In this document: piece after piece, positions 17,035 through 27,043 of the stretch
How the letters are laid out: each line of letters opens with the position of its first letter
Numbering within the stretch: the stretch's first letter is position 1
Origin: Aurantibacillus circumpalustris
GTDB taxonomy: Bacteria > Bacteroidota > Bacteroidia > B-17B0 > Aurantibacillaceae
Length of the DNA stretch: 64,000 nt
Direction of reading: 5' to 3'
Assembly (NCBI RefSeq): GCF_029625215.1
Contig: NZ_CP121197.1
Location: 4,092,001 to 4,156,000, forward strand
Program-made: the position numbers and the translations under genes
Notes under the pieces: generated by a model
Seen by the model: only the letters and a program-made list of their open reading frames with translations
Told to the model about the DNA's origin: nothing
The model's database searches: none

Positions 17035-17148
17035 CATGCAACCTCGGACGACGGCTTTACTTTTTCATCTGAATTATTACCTTTGTATCTCGGTTGACAA
17101 TGTTTCGGCCTGACAAGAACCAATAAATAGCCTCAAATACCACACACA

Positions 17149-18540
17149 ATGAAAAATCTACTACTCTTTAACATTGCTCTGCTCTGGATGTCCAGCGACC
17201 TAAAAGCACAAATTATCGCCTCGGGTTGTATGTCAAGTTCTTCGTATTTTTTATGCAGTACTTTCGGATCTCCGATGGCCTGCGGATATAATGCGTTTGG
17301 GGAACTTGGCAACGAAATAAATCCAACCTATAATATACCTATAAACGTGAATGGGCTATCTGGTATTATTGCAATAAGTGGTGGACAAAACTATTCGCTC
17401 TTTCTGAAAAATGATGGTAACATTTGGGCTTGCGGCGACAATTCATCCGGCCAGTTGGGAATTGGATCAGCCACAATTAGCAGTACTCCTATAAAGTTGA
17501 ACGGGCTCTCAGGTGTCACTGCAGTGTCGGCGGGAGAGCGTCATTCTCTCTTTCTAAAAAATAATGGCACCGTTTGGGCTTGCGGCTATAACGAATATGG
17601 ACAATTGGGAGACGGTACAAATACAAACAAAAATTTACCATCACAAGTGAATGGTTTAAGCGGCATTACTGCAATAAGCGCAGGAAGATACCATTCTTTA
17701 TTTCTGAAAAACGACGGCAGCGTCTGGGCTTGCGGATATAATTTTTTTGGCGGATTGGGAGACGGAACAGTTATAGATAGGAACATACCGGTTCAAGTGA
17801 ACGGATTATCAAGTATAAAAGCAATAGGCGCAGGTGAGTGGCATTCCCTTTTTCTGAAGAATGACGGTAGTGTTTGGGCGTGCGGCTACAACGGAACATA
17901 TATAGACAATAAAATATCAGTACAGGTAATTGGACTATCAGGTATCACCGCAATAGGAGCAGGAGCCCGGGTATCTCTTTTTCTGAAAAATGATGGCAGT
18001 GTTTGGGCTTGTGGAAATAATAGTGCGGGACAATTGGGTGACGGAACAAATACAAGCAAGGGTTCGCCTGTTCTAGTGAGTGGGTTATCAGGCATTACTG
18101 CAATAGCTGCTGGACACAGTCATTCGATCTTTCTCAAAAATGATGGCAGTGTTTGGACTTGCGGAAATAATAGTGCGGGACAATTAGGCGATGGTTCCTT
18201 TACACATATGAACTTGCCAGTACAGACGATCTTAATAGTTAACGGACAATGTACCTCGCTTGTTAGTATTGGTAGTGAAGTAAGCAATGATTTTTCAAAA
18301 CTTAAGATCTTTCCAAATCCTGCAAAGGATTTTATAACAATTGAGACCATCGGGAACATGCCGCAGAGAAAAGTAAAAATATTTAGCAATACTGCGCAGG
18401 AGGTCTTTCAATCATCCTTTAGTGATTATCGTATCAATCATTCTTTAAACATTGATATTTCTACTCTTTCTCCGGGTATCTATTTTATTCGTTTTTTAGA
18501 TGAAGGAAGGCAAGTAAATGGAAAGTTTGTGAAAGATTAG
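17149..18540 (+). CDS. RCC1-repeat propeller protein with T9SS sorting domain
   Basis: 463 residues with an N-terminal signal (ending in LKAQ). About seven RCC1 repeats of roughly 50 residues follow, each like HSLFLKNDGSVWACGYN, QLGDGTNT and a LSGITAI step. A T9SS type A signal ends the protein (KIFPNPAKDFITIE, LSPGIYFIRFL). RCC1 repeats form a seven-bladed propeller for protein binding; in secreted bacterial forms the partner is unknown. The gene lies between two attC-like palindromes. The near-identical DNA repeats make this a likely site for recombination or assembly errors. Confidence 0.9.
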   Translation: MKNLLLFNIALLWMSSDLKAQIIASGCMSSSSYFLCSTFGSPMACGYNAFGELGNEINPTYNIPINVNGLSGIIAISGGQNYSLFLKNDGNIWACGDNSSGQLGIGSATISSTPIKLNGLSGVTAVSAGERHSLFLKNNGTVWACGYNEYGQLGDGTNTNKNLPSQVNGLSGITAISAGRYHSLFLKNDGSVWACGYNFFGGLGDGTVIDRNIPVQVNGLSSIKAIGAGEWHSLFLKNDGSVWACGYNGTYIDNKISVQVIGLSGITAIGAGARVSLFLKNDGSVWACGNNSAGQLGDGTNTSKGSPVLVSGLSGITAIAAGHSHSIFLKNDGSVWTCGNNSAGQLGDGSFTHMNLPVQTILIVNGQCTSLVSIGSEVSNDFSKLKIFPNPAKDFITIETIGNMPQRKVKIFSNTAQEVFQSSFSDYRINHSLNIDISTLSPGIYFIRFLDEGRQVNGKFVKD

Positions 18541-18661
18541 GAAGGGGATTTTTTATTAAAAAAATGAAAAGCAATTTCAAAATCGATCCAAAAAACAACT
18601 CACTACTAACATTTCAATAGACAGCACCTCGATGATTTAGGATGCTGGAGCAAAGGCGCAC
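18541..18661. other. Spacer before the attC-like palindrome
   Basis: A short non-coding stretch after the RCC1 gene; together with the palindrome at 18662-18854 it makes up the 361-base gap before arr. No open frame and no clear terminator are seen. Confidence 0.4.
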
Positions 18662-18854
18662 GACCGCATAACACGGGCCTAGCACCAGCCGGGACATCTA
18701 TGCACGCAAAAGCAATTTTTCTTCATTTGCCCCTTCGGGACATTTTTTTATTTTACTTTTGCTCGGTTTATTGTAAATTCACGTTGGACAGCGGAGTAAT
18801 ATAGCAACCGGCGGCATTTTAGGACGCGGCCGGCGCCAGGCCTGATTCCGTTAC
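18662..18854. repeat. Long imperfect palindrome resembling an attC site, directly upstream of arr
   Basis: The left arm GGCCTAGCACCAGCCGGG (18676-18693) pairs with CGCGGCCGGCGCCAGGCC (18825-18842) at 14 of 18 positions, three of the four mismatches being transitions. The flanks GCATAAC (18667) and CCGTTAC (18849) also pair. A smaller inner stem, GCAAAAG (18706-18712) with CTTTTGC (18756-18762), adds branches. It is far richer in G and C than its surroundings, a sign of foreign DNA. Its left end recurs at 16069. The arr gene begins 48 bases after it. Confidence 0.55.
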
Positions 18855-18901
18855 AAATAGTTTACACATAAAAAATAAAACCAAAACTACAAGCTAAAAC
18901 G

Positions 18902-19351
18902 ATGGCTAAAAACAAAGGCAACAACCCTCTCAACCAAGGCCTCAGCCCCTTTGCTCAAACCTATTTTCACGGGACAAAAGCAGACTTAAACATTGGAGGC
19001 TTCATTGAGCCGGGTTTCAATTCCAATTTCGGAAAAAGAAAAAACGCGAAGTACATTTTTCTCTCAGCAACATTAGATGCCTCTATCTGGGGCGCTGAAC
19101 TTGCTTTTGGTGACGGGCGTGAAAGAATTTATTTAGTAGAACCAACAGGCCCTATTGAAGATGATCCTGATTTAACGGATAAAAAATTTCCGGGTAATCC
19201 AACAAAATCGTATCGTTCAACACATCCCTTTAAAGTGGTGGGTGAAGTAACACTTTGGCAAGGTCATTCTGCCGAACAAATTAAAACCATGAAAGACGCC
19301 TTAGCGAAACTCAAAGAACAAGGTATTGATTCGCTCAACGATGAAGAATAG
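18902..19351 (+). CDS. arr: Rifampin ADP-ribosyltransferase (Arr)
   Basis: 149 residues, very close to the usual size of Arr. All core segments are present: FAQTYFHGTKADL (His23), a tyrosine in KYIFLSATLDASIWGAELA (Tyr51), YLVEPTGPIEDDPDLTDK (the catalytic Asp is one of Asp87/Asp88), FPGNPTKSYRSTHPFKVVGE. Arr transfers ADP-ribose from NAD to rifamycin antibiotics and so inactivates them. In clinical bacteria arr is a well-known integron cassette, and here it directly follows a long attC-like palindrome. Environmental Bacteroidota also carry chromosomal copies. It reads alone, with no operon partner. Confidence 0.93.
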   Translation: MAKNKGNNPLNQGLSPFAQTYFHGTKADLNIGGFIEPGFNSNFGKRKNAKYIFLSATLDASIWGAELAFGDGRERIYLVEPTGPIEDDPDLTDKKFPGNPTKSYRSTHPFKVVGEVTLWQGHSAEQIKTMKDALAKLKEQGIDSLNDEE

Positions 19352-19567
19352 GTCGTCAAAAACCTTACTTTGTTATCTTGCGTAATCGCAATTTCCTTTA
19401 CGAACAAACTTATACAGCTTCCTTTTTTTCATTAGCAACGAAACCTGCTTTAAATAGCGTACATTCACGGTGAACAATAAAATAGGTGGTTTACGCCAGT
19501 TCTTATTTACCTCCCGCAATGACAGGTTAGGTTCTAATACATCAATTAAACATAAGAGCTAAATAAA

Positions 19568-20764
19568 ATGGAAAACAATCAGAACAATCAGAAAATTCTT
19601 AGAAACAGATACGTACCCACCACTGAATTTTATAGTCAGGTTATTGACAGCTTACAAGATTATTCCATTTTCACTATCGATAAAGAATTTATTATCAATA
19701 GTTGGAGTTCTGGCTCCACAAAAATATTTGGTTACACAACAGAAGAAGTTATTGGAAAACCATTCGATTTAATATTTACTGAGGAAGATTTTAATAAAGG
19801 AATTCCGAAAAGTGAAATTGAAACAGCTTTAAAGGATGGTCGAGCAACAGATAACCGATGGCACATTGCTAAAGACAAAAGTCTGTTTTATGCCTATGGT
19901 TTGGTTTTTCCACTCATTGATGCATACGGCGAGGTGTTTGGTTACGTTAAAATTTTACGTGACTTAACAGATAGAAAACGATCGGAAGATGCTATAAAAA
20001 AATATGTGCGAGAATTAGAGGATCTCAATACGCATAAAGAGAGTGTTCTGGCAATTCTTTCACACGATTTAAGAAGTCCACTTTCAGGAATTATTGGAAC
20101 AGCTAAATATTTGAAAGAAAATTTTCATAAAATGAAGCCGGTAGCCGTTCAGGAAATGCTTGACTTGCTTTATAAATCATCAACCGATGAATTAGAAATG
20201 TTAGACTATTTAGTAGAATGGGCTAGAATAAAATACGCATCTGATGTTTTTTCTCCAACAAAACTAAAACTAACCGACTACATTGATAAAGTATTTGCTT
20301 CTCTCAACGAAAGTGCTTTAGTTAACGCTGTAAATCTTCATCATGAAATTGAAGAAGAAACTTCAGTGTTTGCAGATCGAAAAATGTTGATTTCGATTAT
20401 TCAAAACATTGTTTCAAACGCGATAAAACATACTGAAAAAGGAGGAAAGATAACGGTTTCTGCAAAAAGCCAGGACGGAAAAATTATTGTTCGCGTGAAA
20501 GATAACGGAATTGGTATGTCGGAAGAAATCATGCAAAAACTTTTTACTCCACAAATGAAAACCCTTTCACAAACAAGAAAGAACGGCAAAGGAGCTGGAA
20601 TTGGCTTGTTATTGGTAAAAGGCTTTTTAGAAAAAAATGGAGGTGAAATATGGGTAGAAAGTATTGAAGGCGAAGGCTCCTCTTTTTATTTCACCTTACT
20701 CATTGAAAAAGAAAAACATAAAGTAGGCGATTCTGATGAAATTATGTTTGATGAAAGTGCATAG
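19568..20764 (+). CDS. PAS-domain sensor histidine kinase
   Basis: 398 residues, no membrane segment. A PAS domain covers about 20-135 (SIFTIDKEFIINSWSSGSTK, FGYTTEEVIGKPFDLIF, then the PAC end VKILRDLTDRKRSE). HisKA with LSHDLRSPLSG follows, phospho-acceptor His166. The HATPase has the N-box QNIVSNAIKHT, VKDNGIGMS and GKGAGIGLLLVKGFLEKNGG. It is a cytoplasmic kinase that autophosphorylates on histidine. No response regulator is adjacent, so it is an orphan in this window. The ligand of the PAS domain is unknown. Confidence 0.92.
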   Translation: MENNQNNQKILRNRYVPTTEFYSQVIDSLQDYSIFTIDKEFIINSWSSGSTKIFGYTTEEVIGKPFDLIFTEEDFNKGIPKSEIETALKDGRATDNRWHIAKDKSLFYAYGLVFPLIDAYGEVFGYVKILRDLTDRKRSEDAIKKYVRELEDLNTHKESVLAILSHDLRSPLSGIIGTAKYLKENFHKMKPVAVQEMLDLLYKSSTDELEMLDYLVEWARIKYASDVFSPTKLKLTDYIDKVFASLNESALVNAVNLHHEIEEETSVFADRKMLISIIQNIVSNAIKHTEKGGKITVSAKSQDGKIIVRVKDNGIGMSEEIMQKLFTPQMKTLSQTRKNGKGAGIGLLLVKGFLEKNGGEIWVESIEGEGSSFYFTLLIEKEKHKVGDSDEIMFDESA

Positions 20765-21024
20765 TTCGAGCTTAGTAGAAGTATTTTTTATTTAAATCAC
20801 AACTAATTTTCCAGGTTTTGGCTAGGCAAAAAAATGTCCTACCTCCTCCCCTTACATTATCAATAAGGGCATACAAGGATCTTTATTTCATTTTGTTTTT
20901 GCAGGGGTTTTCCGTAATTTCATTTAAAAATTTAAGGTTAGTTGTTTCGCGATTTTTTCCAATCGACTATAGCCGAAAATAAATTACGTCTCTTTACCCA
21001 AATCCCACAAATAAAAAATAACAT

Positions 21025-22011
21025 ATGAAAAAACTATTTCTGATTTTAGCCCTTGCAGTTTTTAGTATTCCATTTTCTAATTCGCAGAATGTAACGCTTC
21101 CAATAAAATTCGATAAAAAAATTCTGGATCACATTTTTGTGACATCCATTGCAATTAATAAAAATAATATTGCTTGGATAGGAACATTTAAAAACGGATT
21201 GATACGGTACGATGGTAAAGAAACTATTTTTTACAATTCTAAAAATTCGTGCATTAATGATACAGTATCCATACCCGACATTAAAATTGATGGGAATGGA
21301 AACATTTGGATAGCGAACAACGCACTAATAAAATACGATGGAAAAAAATTCACACTGTTTAATTCGCACAACTCGAAGATACCTGAAGACTATGTTAGTG
21401 CAATCGTAGTTGACTCCAAGAATACGATTTGGTTTACCTCATGTAGACATCAACTGGGAGGACTGGTAAAATATGATGGAAAAAACTTTACCGTTTTTAC
21501 TCCTAAGAATTCCAAATTGCCAGTAAATCTTATACAGAGTATAGCCATAGATAAGAACGACAACCTTTGGTTAGCTGTGTTCGAATCGGCAGGTACTTCC
21601 TATTTAGTTAAAAAAAGTAATGACAATTGGACTAAGTATGGGCGCGCAGAATTAGGCTTTAGTCCATATAATTTGAGAAACATAAAAATTAACAGTAAAA
21701 ATGAGGTTTATGTATCAATTGATTATTCACTGTCAAGTTCAATTGGTGGGGAGCATCCTACACTATTTACTTTTAATGGGCAAAAAAGTGAGATATTAAA
21801 ATCAGATAAATCTTTTGGCTGCAAATTACTAAATATAGATCATGAGGATAATTTATGGTGTGCCGAAAATTCTAATTATAGTGTTTATTCAGGTAATAAA
21901 TGGATACAATCGGGAAAGACAAATTTTGAAGGGATATTTGCAATTGAACAAACAAAAGACAATAAAATTTGGATGGGCACAGGAGATGGCGTTTATATTC
22001 AGACCAAATAA
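21025..22011 (+). CDS. Secreted beta-propeller protein (two-component regulator propeller repeats)
   Basis: 328 residues with a signal peptide (LILALAVFSIPFSNSQ). Repeats of the Reg_prop type, such as IAWIGTFKNGLIRYDG, GNIWIANNALIKYDG and NTIWFTSCR.GGLVKYDG, indicate a beta-propeller. In this phylum such repeats form the sensor part of hybrid two-component proteins, but here no transmembrane or kinase part follows, so it is a stand-alone periplasmic propeller. It lacks an obvious T9SS tail. It lies downstream of a histidine kinase but 260 bases away; a link between them is only a guess. Confidence 0.75.
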   Translation: MKKLFLILALAVFSIPFSNSQNVTLPIKFDKKILDHIFVTSIAINKNNIAWIGTFKNGLIRYDGKETIFYNSKNSCINDTVSIPDIKIDGNGNIWIANNALIKYDGKKFTLFNSHNSKIPEDYVSAIVVDSKNTIWFTSCRHQLGGLVKYDGKNFTVFTPKNSKLPVNLIQSIAIDKNDNLWLAVFESAGTSYLVKKSNDNWTKYGRAELGFSPYNLRNIKINSKNEVYVSIDYSLSSSIGGEHPTLFTFNGQKSEILKSDKSFGCKLLNIDHEDNLWCAENSNYSVYSGNKWIQSGKTNFEGIFAIEQTKDNKIWMGTGDGVYIQTK

Positions 22012-22349
22012 ATATTTTGAAAATTTAAAAGAACGAGAAATACCAAAGTGTTTTTTGTAAGACACAAAACAAACAACAGGTGTGAACTAACCAATAACCA
22101 ATACTAGTCAACCCATAGCTATTATTGCGAATTCAACGACTGATATAAACCCACCAACGACAACTTAAAGTCAACACTAGTGAAATCGTTTTGATTTAGA
22201 TCTTAACGCATTTTGCACAAATTTTTCTTTTGAATTCGTTTTCGTAACTTCATATTAGAGTTCGGAGGTATTTTAACTTTGGTTTTCATTCAAAAGCGAT
22301 TAGCGACAATCTGAATTCCGCTATCGAAAATTTAATTGTAACAAATAAA
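22012..22349. other. Intergenic region with a probable promoter only
   Basis: About 340 AT-rich bases without a gene. Near 22240 the sequence ttttcgtaacttcatatta closely resembles gttttcgtaaatttatatta at about 11027, upstream of the second DUF1801 gene. This is probably a shared promoter core (TAAnTT variant of TAnnTTTG) for the SGNH gene. I see no hairpin terminator after the propeller gene. Confidence 0.4.
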
Positions 22350-24131
22350 ATGCAAAAACATTCGAAGATAAATAGAGTTAGTTTGATGCTCACCATTTTA
22401 TTTTCGCTATTCCTATGCAATTCAGGAAACAAATTACACGCACAACTCAGTTACAAAGTTTTATTCATCGGCAACAGTTATACCAGTGTTAATAATTTAC
22501 CGCAACTCATACACGATGTTGCTTTGTCTGCGGGGGATACGTTAATTTTTGATAGTTATACTCCCGGCGGATATCAATTAATAGATCATAGTATTGACAT
22601 CAATTGTCAAAATAAAATAATAGCTGGCGGTTGGGATTATGTGGTTATTCAAGGACAGAGTCAGGAACCTGTTGTTGCATCTAATCAATTTAATAATGGT
22701 GCTGCAGCTTTGTATACATTAATAAGACATTATAATCCCTGTGCAGTAATCATGCCTTACATGACCTGGGGAAGAAAAAACGGAGATGCTTCTTTATGCC
22801 CCAACTTTCCACTTATGTGCAGCTACCAAAGTATGGACAATGAACTAAAACTTCGTTATTTGAACCTTGCTTCGAATCTTAATGGAGAAGTATCTCCCGT
22901 TTCCGTAGTTTGGAAATACCTTCGGCAAAATTATTCCATTATAAATTTGTACCAACCAGACGAAAGTCACCCCTCACCAGAGGGATCTTATGCAGCAGCT
23001 TGTTGTTTCTATGCAAGTCTTTTTAAAAAAGATCCTACTTTTATTACTTTAAATTCTGGCTTAAATGCAAACGATGCTACCATAATAAAAAATGCGGCCA
23101 AAACACAAGTCTTTGACAGTTTACAAGTGTGGAATTATAAGAAACTACCAGTAGCTAATATTCATTTTCAAATAGGTCCCGGTATTAACGAGGTTATTTT
23201 TCAAGCACCCAACCAAGGTGTAATACAAAGTACTTTGTGGGATTTTGGAGATGGCGCAACGTCCACTACCCCCTACTCCACCCACTCCTATTCCGCCAAC
23301 GGAACATACACGGTAACCTTAACTACAACAAATTGCGATTTACTAGGCTTACATATCGCTTTTGCAGATACTGTTATTCAATTCTGCAGCCATACACCCA
23401 CTATTTATGCATCTCATCCTTGGGTGTGCAATGTGGATACGATTTGGACACAAGTAGCCGATTCTTATCAATGGTATCTTTATGGTACTGTTTTGCCTGA
23501 AACCAATCAATACCTAACAAATTTTGCCCAGTATAACTCTATGGGATTTTCGGTTCTTTCTACACTTAATGGTTGCGCTGAATTATCTAAAACATATACA
23601 AACAGTCCACAATGGTCAGGTTTTTACTTTGACGCATTAGGAGACCCTTGTATTGGAGATACAGTCGCATTAGCTGTATTGCATACAAACGGTTTTTTGT
23701 CTGGTTTAGAAACTATACTTTGGTATAAAAATAATTTGCTCTTACCTTCTATGATAAATATGGACACTTTATTTATTTCTTCATCAGGAAAATTCGAGTG
23801 TAAAGTTGTTAACCCAAACTCTAATTGTCCCTTAGATACAACCTCTTACTTGATCGAATATGATTGTGGTCAGATTGTTGGAATTGACAAAAGACATCAG
23901 AATAACTTTTGGACTCTTTTTCCGAATCCAGCTTCAGAAAGCGTTACTATTAAATTTACTGATTTCAGTGGAAAAGATCAGATTCAACTTTATAATGCGG
24001 TGGGGCGTTTAATAAAAGAAATGGGTGTATCTGAAGAAACAATTCTTACTATTTCAGATTTACCGAAGGGACTTTATTTTATCCGGCTAAAAAATAACGG
24101 CCGGCATTCTTTAAAATTTTTTAAAGAGTAG
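22350..24131 (+). CDS. Secreted SGNH-type hydrolase with PKD domain and T9SS signal
   Basis: 593 residues. A signal peptide is followed by an SGNH hydrolase-like domain: block I VLFIGNSYTS (Ser43), QGQSQEP near 101-107, and the block V pair Asp204/His207 in PDESHPSPEGS. A PKD domain lies at about 270-335 (LWDFGDGATSTTPYSTHSYS). Two Ig-like stretches follow, and the end is a T9SS type A signal (LFPNPASESVTIKF, LPKGLYFIRL). It is probably an extracellular esterase or deacylase acting on polysaccharide or lipid; the substrate is not predictable. It is not part of an operon. Confidence 0.82.
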   Translation: MQKHSKINRVSLMLTILFSLFLCNSGNKLHAQLSYKVLFIGNSYTSVNNLPQLIHDVALSAGDTLIFDSYTPGGYQLIDHSIDINCQNKIIAGGWDYVVIQGQSQEPVVASNQFNNGAAALYTLIRHYNPCAVIMPYMTWGRKNGDASLCPNFPLMCSYQSMDNELKLRYLNLASNLNGEVSPVSVVWKYLRQNYSIINLYQPDESHPSPEGSYAAACCFYASLFKKDPTFITLNSGLNANDATIIKNAAKTQVFDSLQVWNYKKLPVANIHFQIGPGINEVIFQAPNQGVIQSTLWDFGDGATSTTPYSTHSYSANGTYTVTLTTTNCDLLGLHIAFADTVIQFCSHTPTIYASHPWVCNVDTIWTQVADSYQWYLYGTVLPETNQYLTNFAQYNSMGFSVLSTLNGCAELSKTYTNSPQWSGFYFDALGDPCIGDTVALAVLHTNGFLSGLETILWYKNNLLLPSMINMDTLFISSSGKFECKVVNPNSNCPLDTTSYLIEYDCGQIVGIDKRHQNNFWTLFPNPASESVTIKFTDFSGKDQIQLYNAVGRLIKEMGVSEETILTISDLPKGLYFIRLKNNGRHSLKFFKE

Positions 24132-24339
24132 AAATTATACTAGACTGTAAGCTCCCTCAATTATTTGAACCGCTCAAAGTCTAATTTTTAATTAAATTTA
24201 ATTTTTAATCTTTTCAAATCTAATTTTAACAGACTTGCGTTATTTTAAAAGAGCTTTTGTAAAAAAATTATGTTAGTTTCGTACTTGATCCCCAAACTGT
24301 TCCCAATAATTTAAATTTTCTTTATTTAAAAAAAACCAA

Positions 24340-25524
24340 ATGAAAAAATCAATTTTAAATTTAGCATTCCTTCTGTTAGGAATTATTAGTTTTTTAGGCT
24401 GTAAGAAAAAAGAAGAGCCTCCCCGCACTCCCGTATTACCAACCGTAGTTACCAGTCCTGTAACCAGTATAACAACCAGCTCAGCACTATGTGGCGGGGA
24501 AGTAATCACAGATGGCGGGTCACCTATTTTGGATAGAGGGTTAACCTGGGGTACAGCTCCTAATCCAATTTATGCTCAGGCAGGTAATTTTTCTACGAAT
24601 GATGGATCGGGCACTGGAAAGTTTATTAGTAATATGGTTAATGGCAATCCTCCCAATTGTATCCTTCCCGGAACTACATATTTTGTGAGGGCTTGGGCAA
24701 GAAATAGTGACGGCATTGCTTACGGCAATGAGCAAACTTTTACCACTCCTAGTCCATCTTTAGCAACAATTACAACTGCCACAATATCCGCTATTACAGA
24801 AACTTCAGCTGTAAGTGGTGGGGATGTTATATCCGATGGTGGGGCTCCTGTACTTTCAAAAGGAGTGTGTTGGAGTACTTCACCAAATCCTACCTCCGAT
24901 CTAAGTACTAAAAGTATGGACGGAGGCAGTATCGGATTATTTACAAGTAATTTATTAAATCTTTTATCGAACACCACTTATTATGTTAGAGCTTACGCTA
25001 CCAATTCTATCGGCACCTCATACGGAAATGAAATTATCTTTACAACTAACCTAGGTGTTGGAGATAGTTATCAAGGAGGAGTTATTGCCTACGTATTGCA
25101 ACCAGGAGATACCGGATATGATGTAAACACACAACATGGTATTATAGCAGCCGCAACTGATCAAAGTGCTTCTGCACCGTGGGCACTCACTCTTACTTCA
25201 ACTGGCGCAAATGCCCAAACAATAGGCTCAGGTAAAAACAATACAAATGCAATTGTTAGCAATCAGGGTGCAGGAACTTATGCTGCGGCTTTATGCGACA
25301 ACTTGGTATTAGGTGGTTACAGTGATTGGCATTTACCAAGCTTAAATGAGTTAACTAAATTATTCTTAAATAAAGACAAAATTGGCGGCTTTGCAGTTGC
25401 ATTTTACTGGAGCTCCAGTGAGGATAATACCAATACAGCGTGGACACAATCGTTCAATTCCAACTCCCAAGCTCCTGGCACTAAAACTACTAACTACAAT
25501 GTAAGAGCTGTGCGTTACTTTTAA
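24340..25524 (+). CDS. DUF1566 lipoprotein with FN3-like repeats (copy 1)
   Basis: 394 residues. A lipoprotein signal with lipobox SFLGC (Cys21) is followed by a proline-rich linker. Two FN3-like repeats of the Bacteroidota surface type come next (ALCGGEVITDGGSPILDRG ... TYFVRAWARNSDGIAYGNE). The C-terminal domain, about 250-394, is DUF1566 (GDSYQGGVIAYVLQ, HGIIAAATDQ, DWHLPSLNEL, YWSSSE). Such domains are found on surface lipoproteins of unknown role, possibly carbohydrate or protein binding. A paralogue follows directly. Confidence 0.82.
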   Translation: MKKSILNLAFLLLGIISFLGCKKKEEPPRTPVLPTVVTSPVTSITTSSALCGGEVITDGGSPILDRGLTWGTAPNPIYAQAGNFSTNDGSGTGKFISNMVNGNPPNCILPGTTYFVRAWARNSDGIAYGNEQTFTTPSPSLATITTATISAITETSAVSGGDVISDGGAPVLSKGVCWSTSPNPTSDLSTKSMDGGSIGLFTSNLLNLLSNTTYYVRAYATNSIGTSYGNEIIFTTNLGVGDSYQGGVIAYVLQPGDTGYDVNTQHGIIAAATDQSASAPWALTLTSTGANAQTIGSGKNNTNAIVSNQGAGTYAAALCDNLVLGGYSDWHLPSLNELTKLFLNKDKIGGFAVAFYWSSSEDNTNTAWTQSFNSNSQAPGTKTTNYNVRAVRYF

Positions 25525-25722
25525 TAAAATTATAATTAAATTGTATTTGGTAATTTATAATAGTTGTAAAGGATTACAAAAAATTTAATGTGAATTAATT
25601 ATTATTTCTCAAACCAGCCTGTGCCAATTTGAAAGATTTTTTATTTTTAATACGAATTAAAAACTAAACATAAATTCAAAATAAACTAGATAAATAAAAA
25701 ATAAACGACTAAAAACAAAACA

Positions 25723-26901
25723 ATGAAAAAATCAATTTTAAATTTAGCATTCTTGCTGTTAGGAATTATTAGTTTTTTAGGCTGCAAGAAAAAAGACAAA
25801 GACCCCACATATTCTAACGCATCAGTGGTAACAGATTCAATTTCTGGCATTACTGCTAATTTTGTTTATGGTTACGGAGAAGTAAAAACAGATGGTTCTG
25901 GCGAATTATTTGTCGATATTCTTGATAGAGGTTTTGTCTGGAGCACTTTTAGTAATCCCACGTATGGCGGAACAAATTGTTATAATGTGGATGAAGGTGG
26001 GAATGGATACGGCTCGTTTTGGTTTAAATTAGAAACAGACATGAAGGCCGGTACAACTTATTATGCAAAAGCTTTCGCCAAAACAAAAGATGGATTTCTT
26101 TATGGAAATGAATTAAGCTTTAAGACTCCAGAATTATTATTACCAACTTTAATTTCGCAATTTGCGTTTGATATCACAACTAACTCTGCAATGTGCACTG
26201 GTAATATTATTTCAGACGGAGGTAGTGTCTTAACAGCCCGTGGTATGTGTTGGAGTAAATCACCAAATCCAACACTGTCTAATTTTTCAGCATTTAACGG
26301 CGTTGGTACAGGGACGTTTAGCAGTTCGTTAACAGGTCTTTCATCAAATACTACCTATTATGTGCGGGCTTACGCAACAAATATTAAAGGAACGGCTTAT
26401 GGAAATGAAATTATCTTTACAACTAACGTAGGTGTTGGCGATAGTTATCAGGGAGGAATTATTGCCTATGTTTTGCAAGCAGGTGATATTGGTTACGACT
26501 CAAATGTACCACACGGTATTATAGCAGCAACAACAGATCAAAGTGCTTCTGCACCGTGGGCACTTACCCTTACTTCAACCGGAACAAATGCCCAAACAAT
26601 AGGCTCAGGTAAAAACAATACAAACACAATTGTTAGCAATCAGGGTGCTGGAACTTATGCCGCGGCTTTATGCGACAATCTGGTATTAGGTGGTTATAGT
26701 GATTGGTTTTTACCAAGCTTAAATGAGTTAACAAAATTGTACCTCAATAAAGACAAAATTGGCGGATTTGCGGTTGCCTTTTACTGGAGCTCGAGTGAAG
26801 AGAACACCAACACCGCTTGGGCACAATCGTTCAATTCCAACTCCCAAGCTCCTGGTACTAAAACTACTAACTACAATGTAAGAGCGGTGCGATATTTTTA
26901 G
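25723..26901 (+). CDS. DUF1566 lipoprotein with FN3-like repeats (copy 2)
   Basis: 392 residues, the tandem paralogue of the gene at 24340. The lipoprotein signal and the final 160 residues are nearly identical to copy 1 even in DNA, while the middle (the first FN3-like repeat, ANFVYGYGEVKTDGSGE) has diverged. This pattern of conserved ends and variable centre suggests either gene conversion at the ends or diversification of the exposed part. It ends at a hairpin terminator. Confidence 0.82.
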   Translation: MKKSILNLAFLLLGIISFLGCKKKDKDPTYSNASVVTDSISGITANFVYGYGEVKTDGSGELFVDILDRGFVWSTFSNPTYGGTNCYNVDEGGNGYGSFWFKLETDMKAGTTYYAKAFAKTKDGFLYGNELSFKTPELLLPTLISQFAFDITTNSAMCTGNIISDGGSVLTARGMCWSKSPNPTLSNFSAFNGVGTGTFSSSLTGLSSNTTYYVRAYATNIKGTAYGNEIIFTTNVGVGDSYQGGIIAYVLQAGDIGYDSNVPHGIIAATTDQSASAPWALTLTSTGTNAQTIGSGKNNTNTIVSNQGAGTYAAALCDNLVLGGYSDWFLPSLNELTKLYLNKDKIGGFAVAFYWSSSEENTNTAWAQSFNSNSQAPGTKTTNYNVRAVRYF

Positions 26902-26950
26902 CACGTATAAGTAACGCGCAAATTTGCGCCTTTACAATACTATCCTGTAT

Positions 26951-26985
26951 AAAAAGACTCTGGGAAAATTTCCTGGAGTTTTTTA
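26951..26985. terminator. Hairpin terminator between the lipoprotein gene and oxyR
   Basis: AAAAAGACTCTGGGAAA followed by TTTCCTGGAGTTTTTT folds into a stem with few mismatches, with A and T runs on both sides. It lies between convergent genes and can serve both. Confidence 0.75.
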
Positions 26986-27043
26986 TAATTGAAATTTCAC
27001 CCTTCACAACAGAAACTCCTATATTTTTTCCAATAGACCTTCA

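Noticed and set aside
17380-18220. Regular DNA repeats that could suggest a CRISPR array or satellite
   Set aside because: They are in-frame RCC1 protein repeats of about 150 bases with codon-type variation.
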